From the NCBI GenBank assembly GCA_030537635.1, contig JAUNVM010000025.1:1-34082 (forward strand): DNA of 34,082 bases. Direction: 5' to 3'. Both the position numbers and the translations under genes were made by a program. Positions 16,232 to 25,565 of this stretch are shown here, piece by piece (the first letter of the stretch is position 1; each line of letters starts with the position of its first letter). Under the pieces are notes generated by a model. That model was given only the letters and a program-made list of their open reading frames with translations, made no database searches and was not told where the DNA came from. This DNA is from Flaviflexus sp. (GTDB lineage: Bacteria > Actinomycetota > Actinomycetes > Actinomycetales > Actinomycetaceae).

Positions 16232-17215
16232 ATGCGACGTATTCTTGCCCTGGTCACAGCTGCGGCGCTGCTTGCCGGCTGCTCGGAGACCCCTAGCCCT
16301 ACCGGATCGGGTGACTACCACCCCGAGCCCATCCTCAAGGACGCGGTTATTCCCGATTACGATCTCTCGAGGGATGGCAAGTCATATTGGGATTCCACCT
16401 ACGTCAAGCCCTATGACGAGGTGGCTGAGCGGCTTGACGACAACGGGATCCTTGTCAACATGTACCAGGATCAGCGGGTCTATCATCCGGTCAACTACGT
16501 GTGGTACCTGCAAAACGTCATCAACGCCTACGCCAACACGGGCGATGAACGGTATTTGAAGATCGCGGTGGACAACACCGAATACCTGCTGGCCGGCTCC
16601 TTCTATGACCTGTCGGGCGCCCGGTGGTTCCCCTATCTCTTTGAGCACGCCCCGGGCGGAATCGACATGGGGGTTCCATGGGTGTCGGGCATGGCCCAGG
16701 GCATGATGCTCTCCCTCCTCACCCGCATGTACGAGATCACCGACGACAAGGGCTACCTGGATCGTGCCGCGGAGACCTTGAAGATCTTCGATGTTCCCGC
16801 CTACGAGCAAACCTTCTGGTTCTCCAATCTCATTGACTGCCCCGAAACCAAGGGCCAGTGCCTCGTCCTCGAGGAATACCCCTCCCGCAAGCCCGAGCAA
16901 AATGCTCACGTCATCAACGGTCACATGTACTCCATGTTCGGCCTCTACGACTACTACCGGGCGACGGGCGATGAGCATGCGAAGGAACTGTTCAACGCGG
17001 CCGCCGAAACCCAGCGCCAGCTCTTCGACAGCTATCGCCGTCCCGGCGAGCCCTCCTGGTACGCGGCTACGGAATATGGTCGGGAGGTGTGGAAGGCGCC
17101 CGAGAACTACCACGAGGGCGTGACCGTCGAGCTGCGCAAGCTTGCCGAATACACCGGCGATGAGGAGTTCACCCGCCAGGCGGACCTTCTCTCGGAGGAC
17201 TTCGGGGGCCGATAA
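16232..17215 (+). CDS. Lipoprotein with D-glucuronyl C5-epimerase-like domain
   Basis: A 327-residue exported lipoprotein: lipobox LLAGC with Cys17, then a soluble domain. The second half matches the C-terminal domain of D-glucuronyl C5-epimerases (the fold that converts glucuronate to iduronate in heparosan-like chains): W150-VSGMAQG with LSLLTRMYEIT, EEYP at 214-217, and N229-G-H-MYSMFGLYDYY. Upstream, YVWYLQNVINAYANTGDERYL is a helical-repeat (alpha/alpha toroid) type segment. The family is known from animals and some bacteria; the bacterial substrate here is not known. SD AGGAGAG (16221-16227) precedes ATG 16232; an in-frame start at 16148 would hide the lipobox. It lies upstream of an O-acyltransferase gene, which suggests modification or turnover of a surface polysaccharide. 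Domain identity is from pattern recognition, so moderate. Confidence 0.72.
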   Translation: MRRILALVTAAALLAGCSETPSPTGSGDYHPEPILKDAVIPDYDLSRDGKSYWDSTYVKPYDEVAERLDDNGILVNMYQDQRVYHPVNYVWYLQNVINAYANTGDERYLKIAVDNTEYLLAGSFYDLSGARWFPYLFEHAPGGIDMGVPWVSGMAQGMMLSLLTRMYEITDDKGYLDRAAETLKIFDVPAYEQTFWFSNLIDCPETKGQCLVLEEYPSRKPEQNAHVINGHMYSMFGLYDYYRATGDEHAKELFNAAAETQRQLFDSYRRPGEPSWYAATEYGREVWKAPENYHEGVTVELRKLAEYTGDEEFTRQADLLSEDFGGR

Positions 17216-17285
17216 TCCCTGGCGTAACCTGAGCCCCACACGTGTGACCGTGGCTAATAAACGTGCCAAGGGCGGTCATTTCCTC

Positions 17286-17291
17286 TAGGCT
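17286..17291 (+). promoter_or_regulatory. -10 element for a leaderless acyltransferase mRNA
   Basis: TAGGCT fits the actinobacterial TAnnnT -10 motif and is followed by 7 bases (GTCAGGC) and then GTG at 17299, the spacing expected if transcription begins at the start codon. No SD precedes the GTG and no -35 is clear. Confidence 0.5.
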
Positions 17292-17298
17292 GTCAGGC

Positions 17299-19386
17299 GT
17301 GTCAACGCCACCCCTTCTCCAGCCCGTTCGCGATACCAGGAAGTACAAGTCAGAGCTTCATGGTGTCCGGGGGCTGGCGATCTCGCTGGTTGTTGCCTTC
17401 CATATCTTTGGCCAGGGCCGGGTTTCCGGCGGTATCGACGTCTTCCTCGCAATCACCGGTTTTCTTGCCCTACCCTCCCTGGCCCGACGCTCTCAGCGCG
17501 GTTGGGGCGGCTGGCTTATTGATGTTCCGCAGCGCTTGGCGGGCCTGGCGCGGCGCCTCGTTGTCCCGCTGATTCCCGTCCTTCTCGCCATTGCTGTCGC
17601 CACCTTGCTTATTGCTCCGCTAGCTCGCCATGACGAGATCTTCCGTGAGGTGGGCGCAGCCGCCCTTTTCTACGAGAACTGGGAACTGATTTTTTCCCAG
17701 CTCGAATATGGTGCGGCTGGGCCGCTCGCCTCCCCGCTGCAGCACCTGTGGTCGACCTCGATCCAGGGCCAGTTCCACCTCGTGATGATCGCCTTTGTCA
17801 TCGCGCTTGGCTTCCTGTCCACCCGCCTGAGGCGCCCGCTCAAGCAGCTCCTGATCCCGGCGCTGGCACTGCTCACCATGGTCTCGTTCGCCTGGGCGGC
17901 ACACGAGACGCAGGTCAATCAGGCCCGCGCCTACTTCTCCACGTTCTCCCGCGCCTGGCAGCTGACCGCCCCCGGCATTCTCGGCCTCCTCGTCGCCTCA
18001 ATCGCGCTGCCCCCGCTCGTGCGCGGGATCATGTCGTGGATTGGCGTGCTTCTTATCGTCACCTGCGGCATGGTCATGGATGGGGCGCTGTACTTCCCCG
18101 GTCCGCGGGCCCTGTGGCCGGTGCTCGGCGTGTGCCTGGTCCTCGCCGCGGGGGAGACCCACACCCGGTGGGGTGCGGATCGACTATTGGAAACGGCGCC
18201 CTTCCAGCGCATCGGCGATATCTCCTACTCGCTGTACCTGTGGCACTGGCCGGTGCTGATCTTTACGATGCTGGCGCTGGGCCGGGAACAGGTGACGCCG
18301 CTGCTTGCGGTCGGCGTTCTCGCACTGTCCCTTCTGCTTGGCAAGCTCGGCTATGAGCTTTTCGAGCAGCGGGCACTCAAGACCACGCTGCTGTCACGGC
18401 GCTACCTTCCCGCCCTTCTCGGCGGGGCGGCTATGGTTCTCGTGGCGGCGGGCTCCGCAGCCGCCTCGGCCTATTCGCTGCGCCTTATCAATGAGGAATC
18501 GCTGCGGGCCCGCGAGCGGATCGCAGCCGCCGCCAGCGATCCCAACTACCCGGGATCGGCCGCTCTTATCGACGGCATCGAGCCCGCTCCGGCCCCGGTG
18601 CTGCCGGAGAAGGACTGGCGCAATGACGACTTGCCGTATGAGTGGCTGCCGGAGAACGAGGCTCGCTGCGTGTCGAGCGGCGATGATCACGAGGCGGTGA
18701 CCTGCGACGTGGGGCGGGGTAGTGGCCCCCACATCGTCATTGCCGGCGGCAGCCACATCGGCCAGTGGTCGGATAGCTTCATTGATCTTGCCGATATTCA
18801 CGGGTGGCGGATCACCGTGGTGGAGCGAGCCGGATGTCCGCTCACAACGGATGCGTACGCGAAGATCGATGGGGAAGATCGCGGATCTAGGTGCGCCCGG
18901 TGGACTGAGAATGCGTTGCGTACCGTCAAGGATCTCGATCCCGATCTCGCAATTCTTCAGTTCACCACCCGGCTAACGGGCTCCGATGAGCCCGAGCTCG
19001 CCACCTCCGGCATGCTCGAGGCGATCCGCGAGATCAACGATGCTGGGATCGACACGTTCCTGTTCCGCGAGACCACGAATGTCGAGGGGGAGATGGCCAA
19101 CTGTGTGGCCACGACAGATGAGGAGCTGCGCGATTGTTCCGAGGAGCGAAGCCACTTCTATTCTCCAACCTACGATGATGTGACTCCCGAGGAGCTTGGC
19201 CTGGATCCGAAGAAAGTGTGGATCTTCGACACCTCCCCGTATCTGTGTGATGACGAGATGTGCTTTGCTCAGGTGGGCAATGTGCGCATCCACCGGGACA
19301 ACCACCACATCACCGCGACGCTGTCGCACACCATCACTCCGTATATTGCCGAGCAGCTGGCCCGCTTCCGCCCCGACCTGTTCTAG
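17299..19386 (+). CDS. OafA/YrhL-type O-acyltransferase with SGNH domain
   Basis: A 695-residue inner-membrane protein of the acyltransferase-3 family fused to an SGNH hydrolase-like domain, the arrangement that moves acetyl groups across the membrane to sugars of peptidoglycan, capsule or other glycans. The N-terminal half (about 1-390) has around ten membrane helices with HGVRGLAISLVVAFHIFG and GGIDVFLAITGFL, the His-containing and VDVF-type motifs of the family, and YSLYLWHWPVLIF later. The C-terminal part (about 430-695) is extracytoplasmic and carries the SGNH blocks: IVIAGGSHIGQWSDSF (nucleophile Ser in GGSH) and RDNHHIT (Asp/His). The start is taken as GTG 17299 because of the leaderless -10 spacing; another GTG at 17263 would add 12 residues. 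The target glycan is unknown. It follows the C5-epimerase-like lipoprotein by 83 bases. Confidence 0.88.
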   Translation: MSTPPLLQPVRDTRKYKSELHGVRGLAISLVVAFHIFGQGRVSGGIDVFLAITGFLALPSLARRSQRGWGGWLIDVPQRLAGLARRLVVPLIPVLLAIAVATLLIAPLARHDEIFREVGAAALFYENWELIFSQLEYGAAGPLASPLQHLWSTSIQGQFHLVMIAFVIALGFLSTRLRRPLKQLLIPALALLTMVSFAWAAHETQVNQARAYFSTFSRAWQLTAPGILGLLVASIALPPLVRGIMSWIGVLLIVTCGMVMDGALYFPGPRALWPVLGVCLVLAAGETHTRWGADRLLETAPFQRIGDISYSLYLWHWPVLIFTMLALGREQVTPLLAVGVLALSLLLGKLGYELFEQRALKTTLLSRRYLPALLGGAAMVLVAAGSAAASAYSLRLINEESLRARERIAAAASDPNYPGSAALIDGIEPAPAPVLPEKDWRNDDLPYEWLPENEARCVSSGDDHEAVTCDVGRGSGPHIVIAGGSHIGQWSDSFIDLADIHGWRITVVERAGCPLTTDAYAKIDGEDRGSRCARWTENALRTVKDLDPDLAILQFTTRLTGSDEPELATSGMLEAIREINDAGIDTFLFRETTNVEGEMANCVATTDEELRDCSEERSHFYSPTYDDVTPEELGLDPKKVWIFDTSPYLCDDEMCFAQVGNVRIHRDNHHITATLSHTITPYIAEQLARFRPDLF

Positions 19387-19491
19387 CTGGACAGCGCGCC
19401 ACTAGTGAGGTGCCGGGCGGAGAAGATCGGTTCGGCGGAGCCTGCACCAATCGTCTGCCGCGAAGGTTCGCGAGCCCGGGCCGGGCGGTCC

Positions 19492-20943
19492 CTAGCCGCG
19501 CGGCGTGGAGTGGGGCCGGAAGTTTTCGGGAATGGTGGCCTCTGAGCCGGGTAGGCGAGGCAGATCGTGCCTGGCTTCCATGAGCCAGGAGCGGTCGGTG
19601 ATCATGCGGGCCACGGCGAGGCCCACCCCGATCGAGGTAATGACCGTGATGACGGTGAGCATGGAGGACAGGGAGTCGAGAACCTCGCCGTTATTGAGTG
19701 CGGTGATCGCCCGGTAGAGGGGGACGCCGGGAATCATGACGACCACGGCGGGCACCGAGAGGGTCACCCGGGAGAAGCGGGTGAACAGGGAGCCGAGGTG
19801 GGCGAGGAGGCCGACGACCAGGGCCGCACATCCCACCGCCGCCAGCGGGGCTAGCCCGAGATCTTGCGCGGTGAGGCGGGAGGTGTTGATGATGGCGCCG
19901 ATCGCAGCCGCCACCGTGGCCGCCTTCCACGGAGTATTAAAGAGCATGGCGAATCCGTAGGAGGCAATGAATGTCGCGAGGGCACGGGCGATCAACAGTG
20001 CCGCGGGTGGCAGCACATATCCCGGTGTCGAGGGTTCGACCGACCAGTGAAGAACATTGGTCATAGTCCAGATCGCCACCGCCGTGGAAATGACGAGCAT
20101 GACAACGTAGACGCCGCGGGATATTCCGGCGGAAAAATCTTGTCTGATGAGGTCGAGAATCGAGGTGACGAGCGGGAACCCGGGAACGAGGAAAAGCACG
20201 GCGGACACGACGCCGGCCTCGTGGCTTGAGTCGATGATCCCCACCGTGCCAAGGATGCCGATGGTGAGCATGTAGGTGGCCACCGCGAACATGCCGCACA
20301 CCATCCACACACCAAAGTGATTCATCTTCCAGGCCATGAGCCGCTTGCGCAGGGCCTGACCACATAGGGCGGCGAGGAACACCGATGCGCATTCGACCGG
20401 GCCGCCCTGGTTGAGGAAGGCGAATCCGGCGCAGGCTACCCCCGAGGCGAGGGCGGATATGGGGGTGGAGTACAGCGGGCCTCGGGCGGCAATGTGGTCG
20501 ATGGCCGCCTCGGCATCCTCCACCAGCAGATGCTCGGGCAGGTTGGCCACGAAGGTGCCAAAGCGATCGATCCGGTCCGCATTGACCCCCATGACCCGCT
20601 GCTCGGCCAGCTCGGTGCGGAAGGTGCCATTCGCGTATGCGGTGGTGGCAATCTCGGTGTAGGTGACCTGGGCGTGATGCTCCTCGATGCCCACGGCCCG
20701 GGCCAGTCGGGCCATGCCATCCTTGACGCGAAAGGAGGAGGCGCCGGCGGCCAGCATATTAAGGCCGAGGTTGAGCACGACCCGAGACTGGTGGGCAAGG
20801 CGGGAGTGGGCGGCGATATGGTGCGGGTCCTTGTCAATCACGAGCGACCACTTTAATACTCCGAGTGCCCCTTCCCGCCGCAAAAGTCCCGCCCCGGCCA
20901 CGATGTGACGCGGCAGATATGTGGTCTTCGCCCCGATCCTCAC
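19492..20943 (-). CDS. thrE: ThrE-type threonine/serine exporter
   Basis: A 483-residue membrane protein of the ThrE family (TC 2.A.79), which exports L-threonine and L-serine by proton motive force. It has the fused architecture: a hydrophilic N-terminal ThrE region (SRVVLNLGLNMLAAGASSFRV and GVNADRIDRFGTFVANLPEHLL), then about ten membrane helices in two sets (DUF1212-type and DUF3815-type), with LVPGFPLVTSILDLIR and VVMIPGVPLYRAI as the paired signature loops. The start is GTG at 20943; the SD is weak (GTGGA), and no better start is seen. The gene converges on the acyltransferase and diverges from the ilvBNC attenuator, sharing the 20944-21081 gap. In that gap a nested inverted repeat (GAGCT-N6-AGCTC at 20962-20977) lies upstream of the gene. 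Convergent gap 19387-19491 has only a weak stem (19459-19472). Confidence 0.9.
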   Translation of the reverse strand: MRIGAKTTYLPRHIVAGAGLLRREGALGVLKWSLVIDKDPHHIAAHSRLAHQSRVVLNLGLNMLAAGASSFRVKDGMARLARAVGIEEHHAQVTYTEIATTAYANGTFRTELAEQRVMGVNADRIDRFGTFVANLPEHLLVEDAEAAIDHIAARGPLYSTPISALASGVACAGFAFLNQGGPVECASVFLAALCGQALRKRLMAWKMNHFGVWMVCGMFAVATYMLTIGILGTVGIIDSSHEAGVVSAVLFLVPGFPLVTSILDLIRQDFSAGISRGVYVVMLVISTAVAIWTMTNVLHWSVEPSTPGYVLPPAALLIARALATFIASYGFAMLFNTPWKAATVAAAIGAIINTSRLTAQDLGLAPLAAVGCAALVVGLLAHLGSLFTRFSRVTLSVPAVVVMIPGVPLYRAITALNNGEVLDSLSSMLTVITVITSIGVGLAVARMITDRSWLMEARHDLPRLPGSEATIPENFRPHSTPRG

Positions 20944-21081
20944 TCCACTTGTCCGCGCGGTGAGCTGGCGTTAGCTCCGCTGCTCACGGGACCGTTTTGC
21001 CGCGATGGCAGGATAAATGAGACGATTATTTCGGATGGTGAGACGCCTGCGAGGCCTCTCAGCTGGGCTTGTAACCCCGGC

Positions 21082-21087
21082 TACAGT
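21082..21087 (+). promoter_or_regulatory. -10 element of the ilvBNC attenuator (leaderless leader peptide)
   Basis: TACAGT (TAnnnT type) is followed by 6 bases (GACGTC) and the ATG of the leader peptide at 21094. This spacing places the transcription start at or next to the A of the ATG. No SD precedes the ATG. A -35 element is not obvious. Confidence 0.6.
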
Positions 21088-21093
21088 GACGTC

Positions 21094-21141
21094 ATGGAGA
21101 ACATCCTTGTACTTGAGAGGCGCGCCGCACCGGTGAGCTAA
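21094..21141 (+). CDS. ilvL: ilvBNC leader peptide (MENILVLERRAAPVS)
   Basis: A 15-residue ORF carrying Ile-Leu-Val-Leu at positions 4-7, the three end-product amino acids of the operon, placed directly before an intrinsic terminator and ilvB. Codons are ATC-CTT-GTA-CTT; CTT and GTA are rarely used in the neighbouring high-GC genes, which strengthens the case for stalling as the sensor. V14 adds another valine. The TAA is 14 bases before the terminator stem. The ORF appears to be leaderless. Leader peptides of this kind are known for ilv operons in enterobacteria and corynebacteria; this one is recognised from position and composition. Confidence 0.85.
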   Translation: MENILVLERRAAPVS

Positions 21142-21157
21142 TCGAGTGCTGCGCGCC
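21119..21157 (+). promoter_or_regulatory. Competing RNA hairpin inside the ilv leader
   Basis: GGCGCGCCGCAC (21119-21130, leader codons 9-13) pairs with GTGCTGCGCGCC (21146-21157) with a single mismatch, giving a stem of 11 pairs. Its 3' arm shares bases 21156-21157 with the terminator stem and encloses the leader stop codon. Its formation depends on where the ribosome stands, so it is a pause or antitermination element; which of the two cannot be decided without folding energies. Confidence 0.6.
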
Positions 21158-21180
21158 CCCTGAACGTCAGGGGGCTTTTT
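21156..21180 (+). terminator. Attenuator terminator upstream of ilvB
   Basis: CCCCCTGA (21156-21163) and TCAGGGGG (21167-21174) form a perfect 8-bp stem around ACG, followed by C and TTTTT (21176-21180). It ends 22 bases before ilvB, so read-through is required for operon expression. Confidence 0.9.
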
Positions 21181-21202
21181 CATTGCCCACCGAGGAGGAA
21201 AC

Positions 21203-22993
21203 ATGGCGCAGGCAACGGGCGGCGAGCCGCCCGCTACTATCCGTGAGCGGTCCACCGGCGCGAGGTCGATTATTCGCGCGCTCGAGGAGCTCGGCGTCGA
21301 CACGGTATTCGGGATTCCCGGTGGGGCTATTCTCCCCACGTACGATCCGCTGTTCGACTCGACTCAGATTCGCCACATTCTGGCCCGGCACGAGCAGGGT
21401 GCGGGACACGCGGCCGAAGGATACGCGCACGCCACCGGAAAGGTGGGGGTGTGCATTGCCACCTCCGGCCCCGGAGCGACAAATCTCGTCACCCCGCTCA
21501 TGGATGCGTACATGGACTCGGTGCCGCTCGTGGCCATCACCGGACAGGTGGGGGCGAGCGCCATCGGCACGGATGCCTTCCAGGAAGCCGACATCGTTGG
21601 CATCACCATGCCGATCACGAAGCACTCCTTCCTCGTCACCAACGCCGCAGATATTCCCGCCCGGATCAAGGAGGCCTACCACATTGCCTCCACCGGGCGG
21701 CCCGGCCCGGTGCTCGTCGACGTCACCAAGTCGGCCCAGGTGGAAGAGTGCGATTTCGTGTGGCCGCCGACGACAGATATTCGCGGCTACCGCCCAACAA
21801 TCAAGCCGAATGGGCGGCAGGTGCGGGAGGCCGCCCGGCTCATCACCACGGCCAAGCGCCCCGTCTTCTACGTGGGTGGCGGCGTCATTCGCGCCGGGGC
21901 CGCGCCCGAGCTGCGCGAGCTGGTGGCCGACACGGGAATTCCGGCGGTCACCACCCTCAATGCGCTGGGTGCCCTGCCGAAGAATGATCGGCACAATCTC
22001 GGCATGCCCGGCATGCACGGAACGGTGGCGGCGGTTGACGCGCTGCAGCGGGCCGATCTGCTCATCACCCTTGGCGCCCGATTTGATGACCGGGTGACCG
22101 GCAAACTTGATTCCTTTGCCCCTCATGCCAAGGTCATCCACGCCGATATCGACCCGGCCGAGATCGGGAAGAACCGCGCTGTTGACGTGCCGATTGTGGG
22201 CGATGTCAAGGAGACCATCAAGGCTCTGTTGGGGGAGATGGAGCGGGCTCGTCAGGTGCACGGCCGGGCCGTGCTTGGCCCGTGGTGGTCGCGGCTGAAT
22301 TCGATGCGGGAGCGTTATCCGCTCGGATGGACGCCCACGGATGATGGCTACCTCGCTCCCCAGCACGTCATCGAGCAGCTCTCGACGATTGCCGGGCCGG
22401 ATGCCATCTACGTCTCCGGGGTGGGCCAGCACCAGATGTGGGCCTCCCAGTTCATCGACTTTGAAAACCCGCGCACCTGGATCAACTCCGGGGGAGCGGG
22501 AACCATGGGCGTGGCGGTCCCCGCCGCCATGGGAGCAAAGGTGGCGATGCCGGAGAAGGTGGTGTGGGCGATCGACGGCGATGGCTGCTTCCAGATGACG
22601 AATCAGGAGCTCGCCACCTGCGCGATCAACAACATTCCCATCAAGGTTGCCGTCATCAACAATTCCTCCCTCGGCATGGTGCGCCAGTGGCAAACCCTCT
22701 TCTACGATGGTCGCTACTCGCACACCGACCTCAACACGGGTCTTGGCACCCGGCGAATTCCCGACTTTGTCGGCCTCGCCGAGGCCTATGGCTGCGCGGC
22801 GCTGCGCTGTGAAAGCGCCGAGGAGGTCCCGAAGGTGATTGAGGAGGCCATGGCGATCAACGACCGTCCGGTCGTCATCGATTTCCAGGTCTCGGCCGAT
22901 GCCATGGTGTGGCCCATGGTTCCGGCGGGCGTGTCCAATGACGAGATCCTCTACGCCAAGGACCTCACCCCCGAATGGATTGACGAGGAGTAG
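21203..22993 (+). CDS. ilvB: Acetolactate synthase large subunit IlvB
   Basis: Catalytic ThDP-, FAD- and Mg-dependent subunit of acetohydroxyacid synthase (EC 2.2.1.6): condenses pyruvate with pyruvate or 2-ketobutyrate, the first common step of valine/leucine and isoleucine synthesis. The 596-residue protein has the three ThDP-enzyme domains. Catalytic Glu64 lies in [14 protein letters not shown]; the ThDP/Mg motif starts at GDG (458-461, DGDG) and continues to [24 protein letters not shown] is also typical. The ATG has GAGGAGGAA as SD. Expression is controlled by the upstream attenuator. It is separated from ilvN by two bases. Confidence 0.98.
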   Translation: MAQATGGEPPATIRERSTGARSIIRALEELGVDTVFGIPGGAILPTYDPLFDSTQIRHILARHEQGAGHAAEGYAHATGKVGVCIATSGPGATNLVTPLMDAYMDSVPLVAITGQVGASAIGTDAFQEADIVGITMPITKHSFLVTNAADIPARIKEAYHIASTGRPGPVLVDVTKSAQVEECDFVWPPTTDIRGYRPTIKPNGRQVREAARLITTAKRPVFYVGGGVIRAGAAPELRELVADTGIPAVTTLNALGALPKNDRHNLGMPGMHGTVAAVDALQRADLLITLGARFDDRVTGKLDSFAPHAKVIHADIDPAEIGKNRAVDVPIVGDVKETIKALLGEMERARQVHGRAVLGPWWSRLNSMRERYPLGWTPTDDGYLAPQHVIEQLSTIAGPDAIYVSGVGQHQMWASQFIDFENPRTWINSGGAGTMGVAVPAAMGAKVAMPEKVVWAIDGDGCFQMTNQELATCAINNIPIKVAVINNSSLGMVRQWQTLFYDGRYSHTDLNTGLGTRRIPDFVGLAEAYGCAALRCESAEEVPKVIEEAMAINDRPVVIDFQVSADAMVWPMVPAGVSNDEILYAKDLTPEWIDEE

Positions 22994-22995
22994 AC

Positions 22996-23505
22996 ATGGA
23001 TACCAGGCACACGCTGTCGGTCCGGGTGGAAAACAAGCCCGGCGTGCTCACCCGGGTGACCGCCCTGTTCGCCCGGCGCGGCTTCAACATTCACTCCCTC
23101 GCGGTCGGGCCCACTTCAGATCCGGAGATCTCCCGGATCACCCTCGTCGTGGACGCGGCCCGCACCCCGCTCGAGCAGGTGACGAAACAGCTCAACAAGC
23201 TCGTCAACGTCATCAAGGTGGTCGAGCTCGAGCCGGACACCACGGTTCAGCGCGAGCTGCTGCTCGTCAAGGTGACGGCAACGGATGCGAACCGGGGATC
23301 GGTCCTCCAGGTGGCCGACATGTTCCGTGGCCACGTCGTCGACGTGGTTCCCGGCGCGGTCACCATCGAAGCCACCGGCTCGGCCCAAAAAATCGAGGCG
23401 CTGCTCGCCTCCTTGGCCCCCTACGGGATCAAGGAGATCGTCCAATCCGGCGCGGTCGCTATCACCCGGGGTGCCCGGGCGCTGGCCGACCGAGCCCGCA
23501 AGTAG
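22996..23505 (+). CDS. ilvN: Acetolactate synthase small (regulatory) subunit IlvN
   Basis: A 169-residue regulatory subunit that activates IlvB and mediates valine feedback inhibition. The N-terminal ACT domain is clear (HTLSVRVENKPGVLTRVTAL and RRGFNIHSLAVGPT), followed by the C-terminal ACT-like half (RELLLVKV to GAVTIEATGSAQKIEALL). The ATG lies two bases after the ilvB stop, with SD GAGGAG inside the ilvB end, so translation is coupled. The length is the usual 160-170 for this subunit. Confidence 0.97.
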   Translation: MDTRHTLSVRVENKPGVLTRVTALFARRGFNIHSLAVGPTSDPEISRITLVVDAARTPLEQVTKQLNKLVNVIKVVELEPDTTVQRELLLVKVTATDANRGSVLQVADMFRGHVVDVVPGAVTIEATGSAQKIEALLASLAPYGIKEIVQSGAVAITRGARALADRARK

Positions 23506-24703
<1,198 letters not shown>

Positions 24704-24728
24704 TAACGCAGCGGAAGAATAACCCTCA

Positions 24729-24754
24729 GAAGGGGCCGCCTAGGCGGCCCCTTC
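24729..24754. terminator. Hairpin between convergent ilvC and tetR
   Basis: GAAGGGGCCGCC (24729-24740) and GGCGGCCCCTTC (24743-24754) are exact reverse complements around TA, giving a 26-bp palindrome. A true T-run is missing (only TTC), but the position between two converging genes fits a bidirectional terminator. Confidence 0.7.
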
Positions 24755-24775
24755 GTGGTGTCCGGGCGCGCGGAA

Positions 24776-25435
24776 TTACCTCGTGTCCCGGCTGACCGTC
24801 TTCTCCGCCGGCACCTTCTCGCTCTCATCCACCGAGCTGGCGTGTGCGGATCGACCGACGTGCCCGTGGCCAAGCGCGCTGCGCAGCAAAAGCAGGGTGG
24901 TCTCGGTTGTTTCGGCCTCGTCGGCGCCCTGGGCAATGGCGCGGACGGCACCGTCGATCATGCCCTGGACCAGCCTGGCCGCTAGCTCGGCATTCGGTGC
25001 CCGGCAGCCCGCGGCGATCTGGCACAGGGGGGCCAGCAGCCGCTCGTGCCAGGCGTGGAGGCGCTCGCGGTGCTCCTCGCCGATGGGCACGGCATCCACC
25101 GAGCTCGTGCAGTAGTGGGAGCGTGCCGCCCCTAGTGAGGCACGGACGTAGGCTTCGATCTGCTCCATGGGAGAATCCCCGGCCTCGTTGATCGCATCCT
25201 CGAGCTTAGCCACCGCCTTATCCATGAGGTAATCGAGAGCTCCCATGAGGAGATCCGCGCTCGTGGGGTAGTAGTGGTAGACCGCGGTGCGGGACATTCC
25301 CGCTCGGCGAGCTGCCGCCGACGGATTGAGTGCCGTGGGTCCGCCCTCGTTGAGGATCTGCGCCGCCGCTGCCAGGATATTTGCCTCACGCATGGCCCGA
25401 TGCTCGGCCACTGTATTCGCCTCGATCTTTGGCAC
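24776..25435 (-). CDS. TetR-family transcriptional regulator
   Basis: A 219-residue regulator, most likely repressing the divergent MFS exporter gene. The N-terminal helix-turn-helix is clear (AAAQILNEGG at about residue 23, then AAARRAGMSRTAVYHYYPTSADLL at about 41-64, partly quoted). The ligand-binding half is not assignable. The last 25 residues are charged and low in complexity. Start GTG at 25435 has GGAGGGA upstream. Divergent arrangement with a drug exporter is the classical layout for ligand-induced efflux control; the ligand is unknown. Confidence 0.9.
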   Translation of the reverse strand: MPKIEANTVAEHRAMREANILAAAAQILNEGGPTALNPSAAARRAGMSRTAVYHYYPTSADLLMGALDYLMDKAVAKLEDAINEAGDSPMEQIEAYVRASLGAARSHYCTSSVDAVPIGEEHRERLHAWHERLLAPLCQIAAGCRAPNAELAARLVQGMIDGAVRAIAQGADEAETTETTLLLLRSALGHGHVGRSAHASSVDESEKVPAEKTVSRDTR

Positions 25436-25457
25436 GCGTTCCCTCCATTTAGGTGAT

Positions 25458-25486
25458 ACTTATTTCCATCTTAACGTGAGCGTCAA
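25458..25486 (-). promoter_or_regulatory. Promoter of the tetR gene
   Basis: On the - strand TTGACG (25486-25481), a 17-base spacer and ATAAGT (25463-25458) lie 23 bases before the GTG start. The -35 has one mismatch to TTGACA. Confidence 0.6.
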
Positions 25487-25504
25487 TCCTCACACCTTTC
25501 TCAG

Positions 25505-25548
25505 TTTACCGACAAGGTGTCAGTATGTTATCGTCAACCTGTCGATAA
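25505..25548. promoter_or_regulatory. Candidate TetR operators before the MFS gene
   Basis: Two adjacent imperfect palindromes lie here: TACCGACA-AGG-TGTCAGTA (25507-25525, one mismatched pair) and TTATCG-N9-CGATAA (25528-25548). The outer arms are also related to each other (TTTACCGACAAGGT and the reverse complement TTTTATCGACAGGT of the far arm). They occupy the expected promoter zone of the exporter gene (possible TTTACC-N17-TTATCG, 25505-25533), just upstream of its ATG at 25566, as expected for repressor sites. Confidence 0.6.
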
Positions 25549-25565
25549 AACTTTGGGAGTACATC

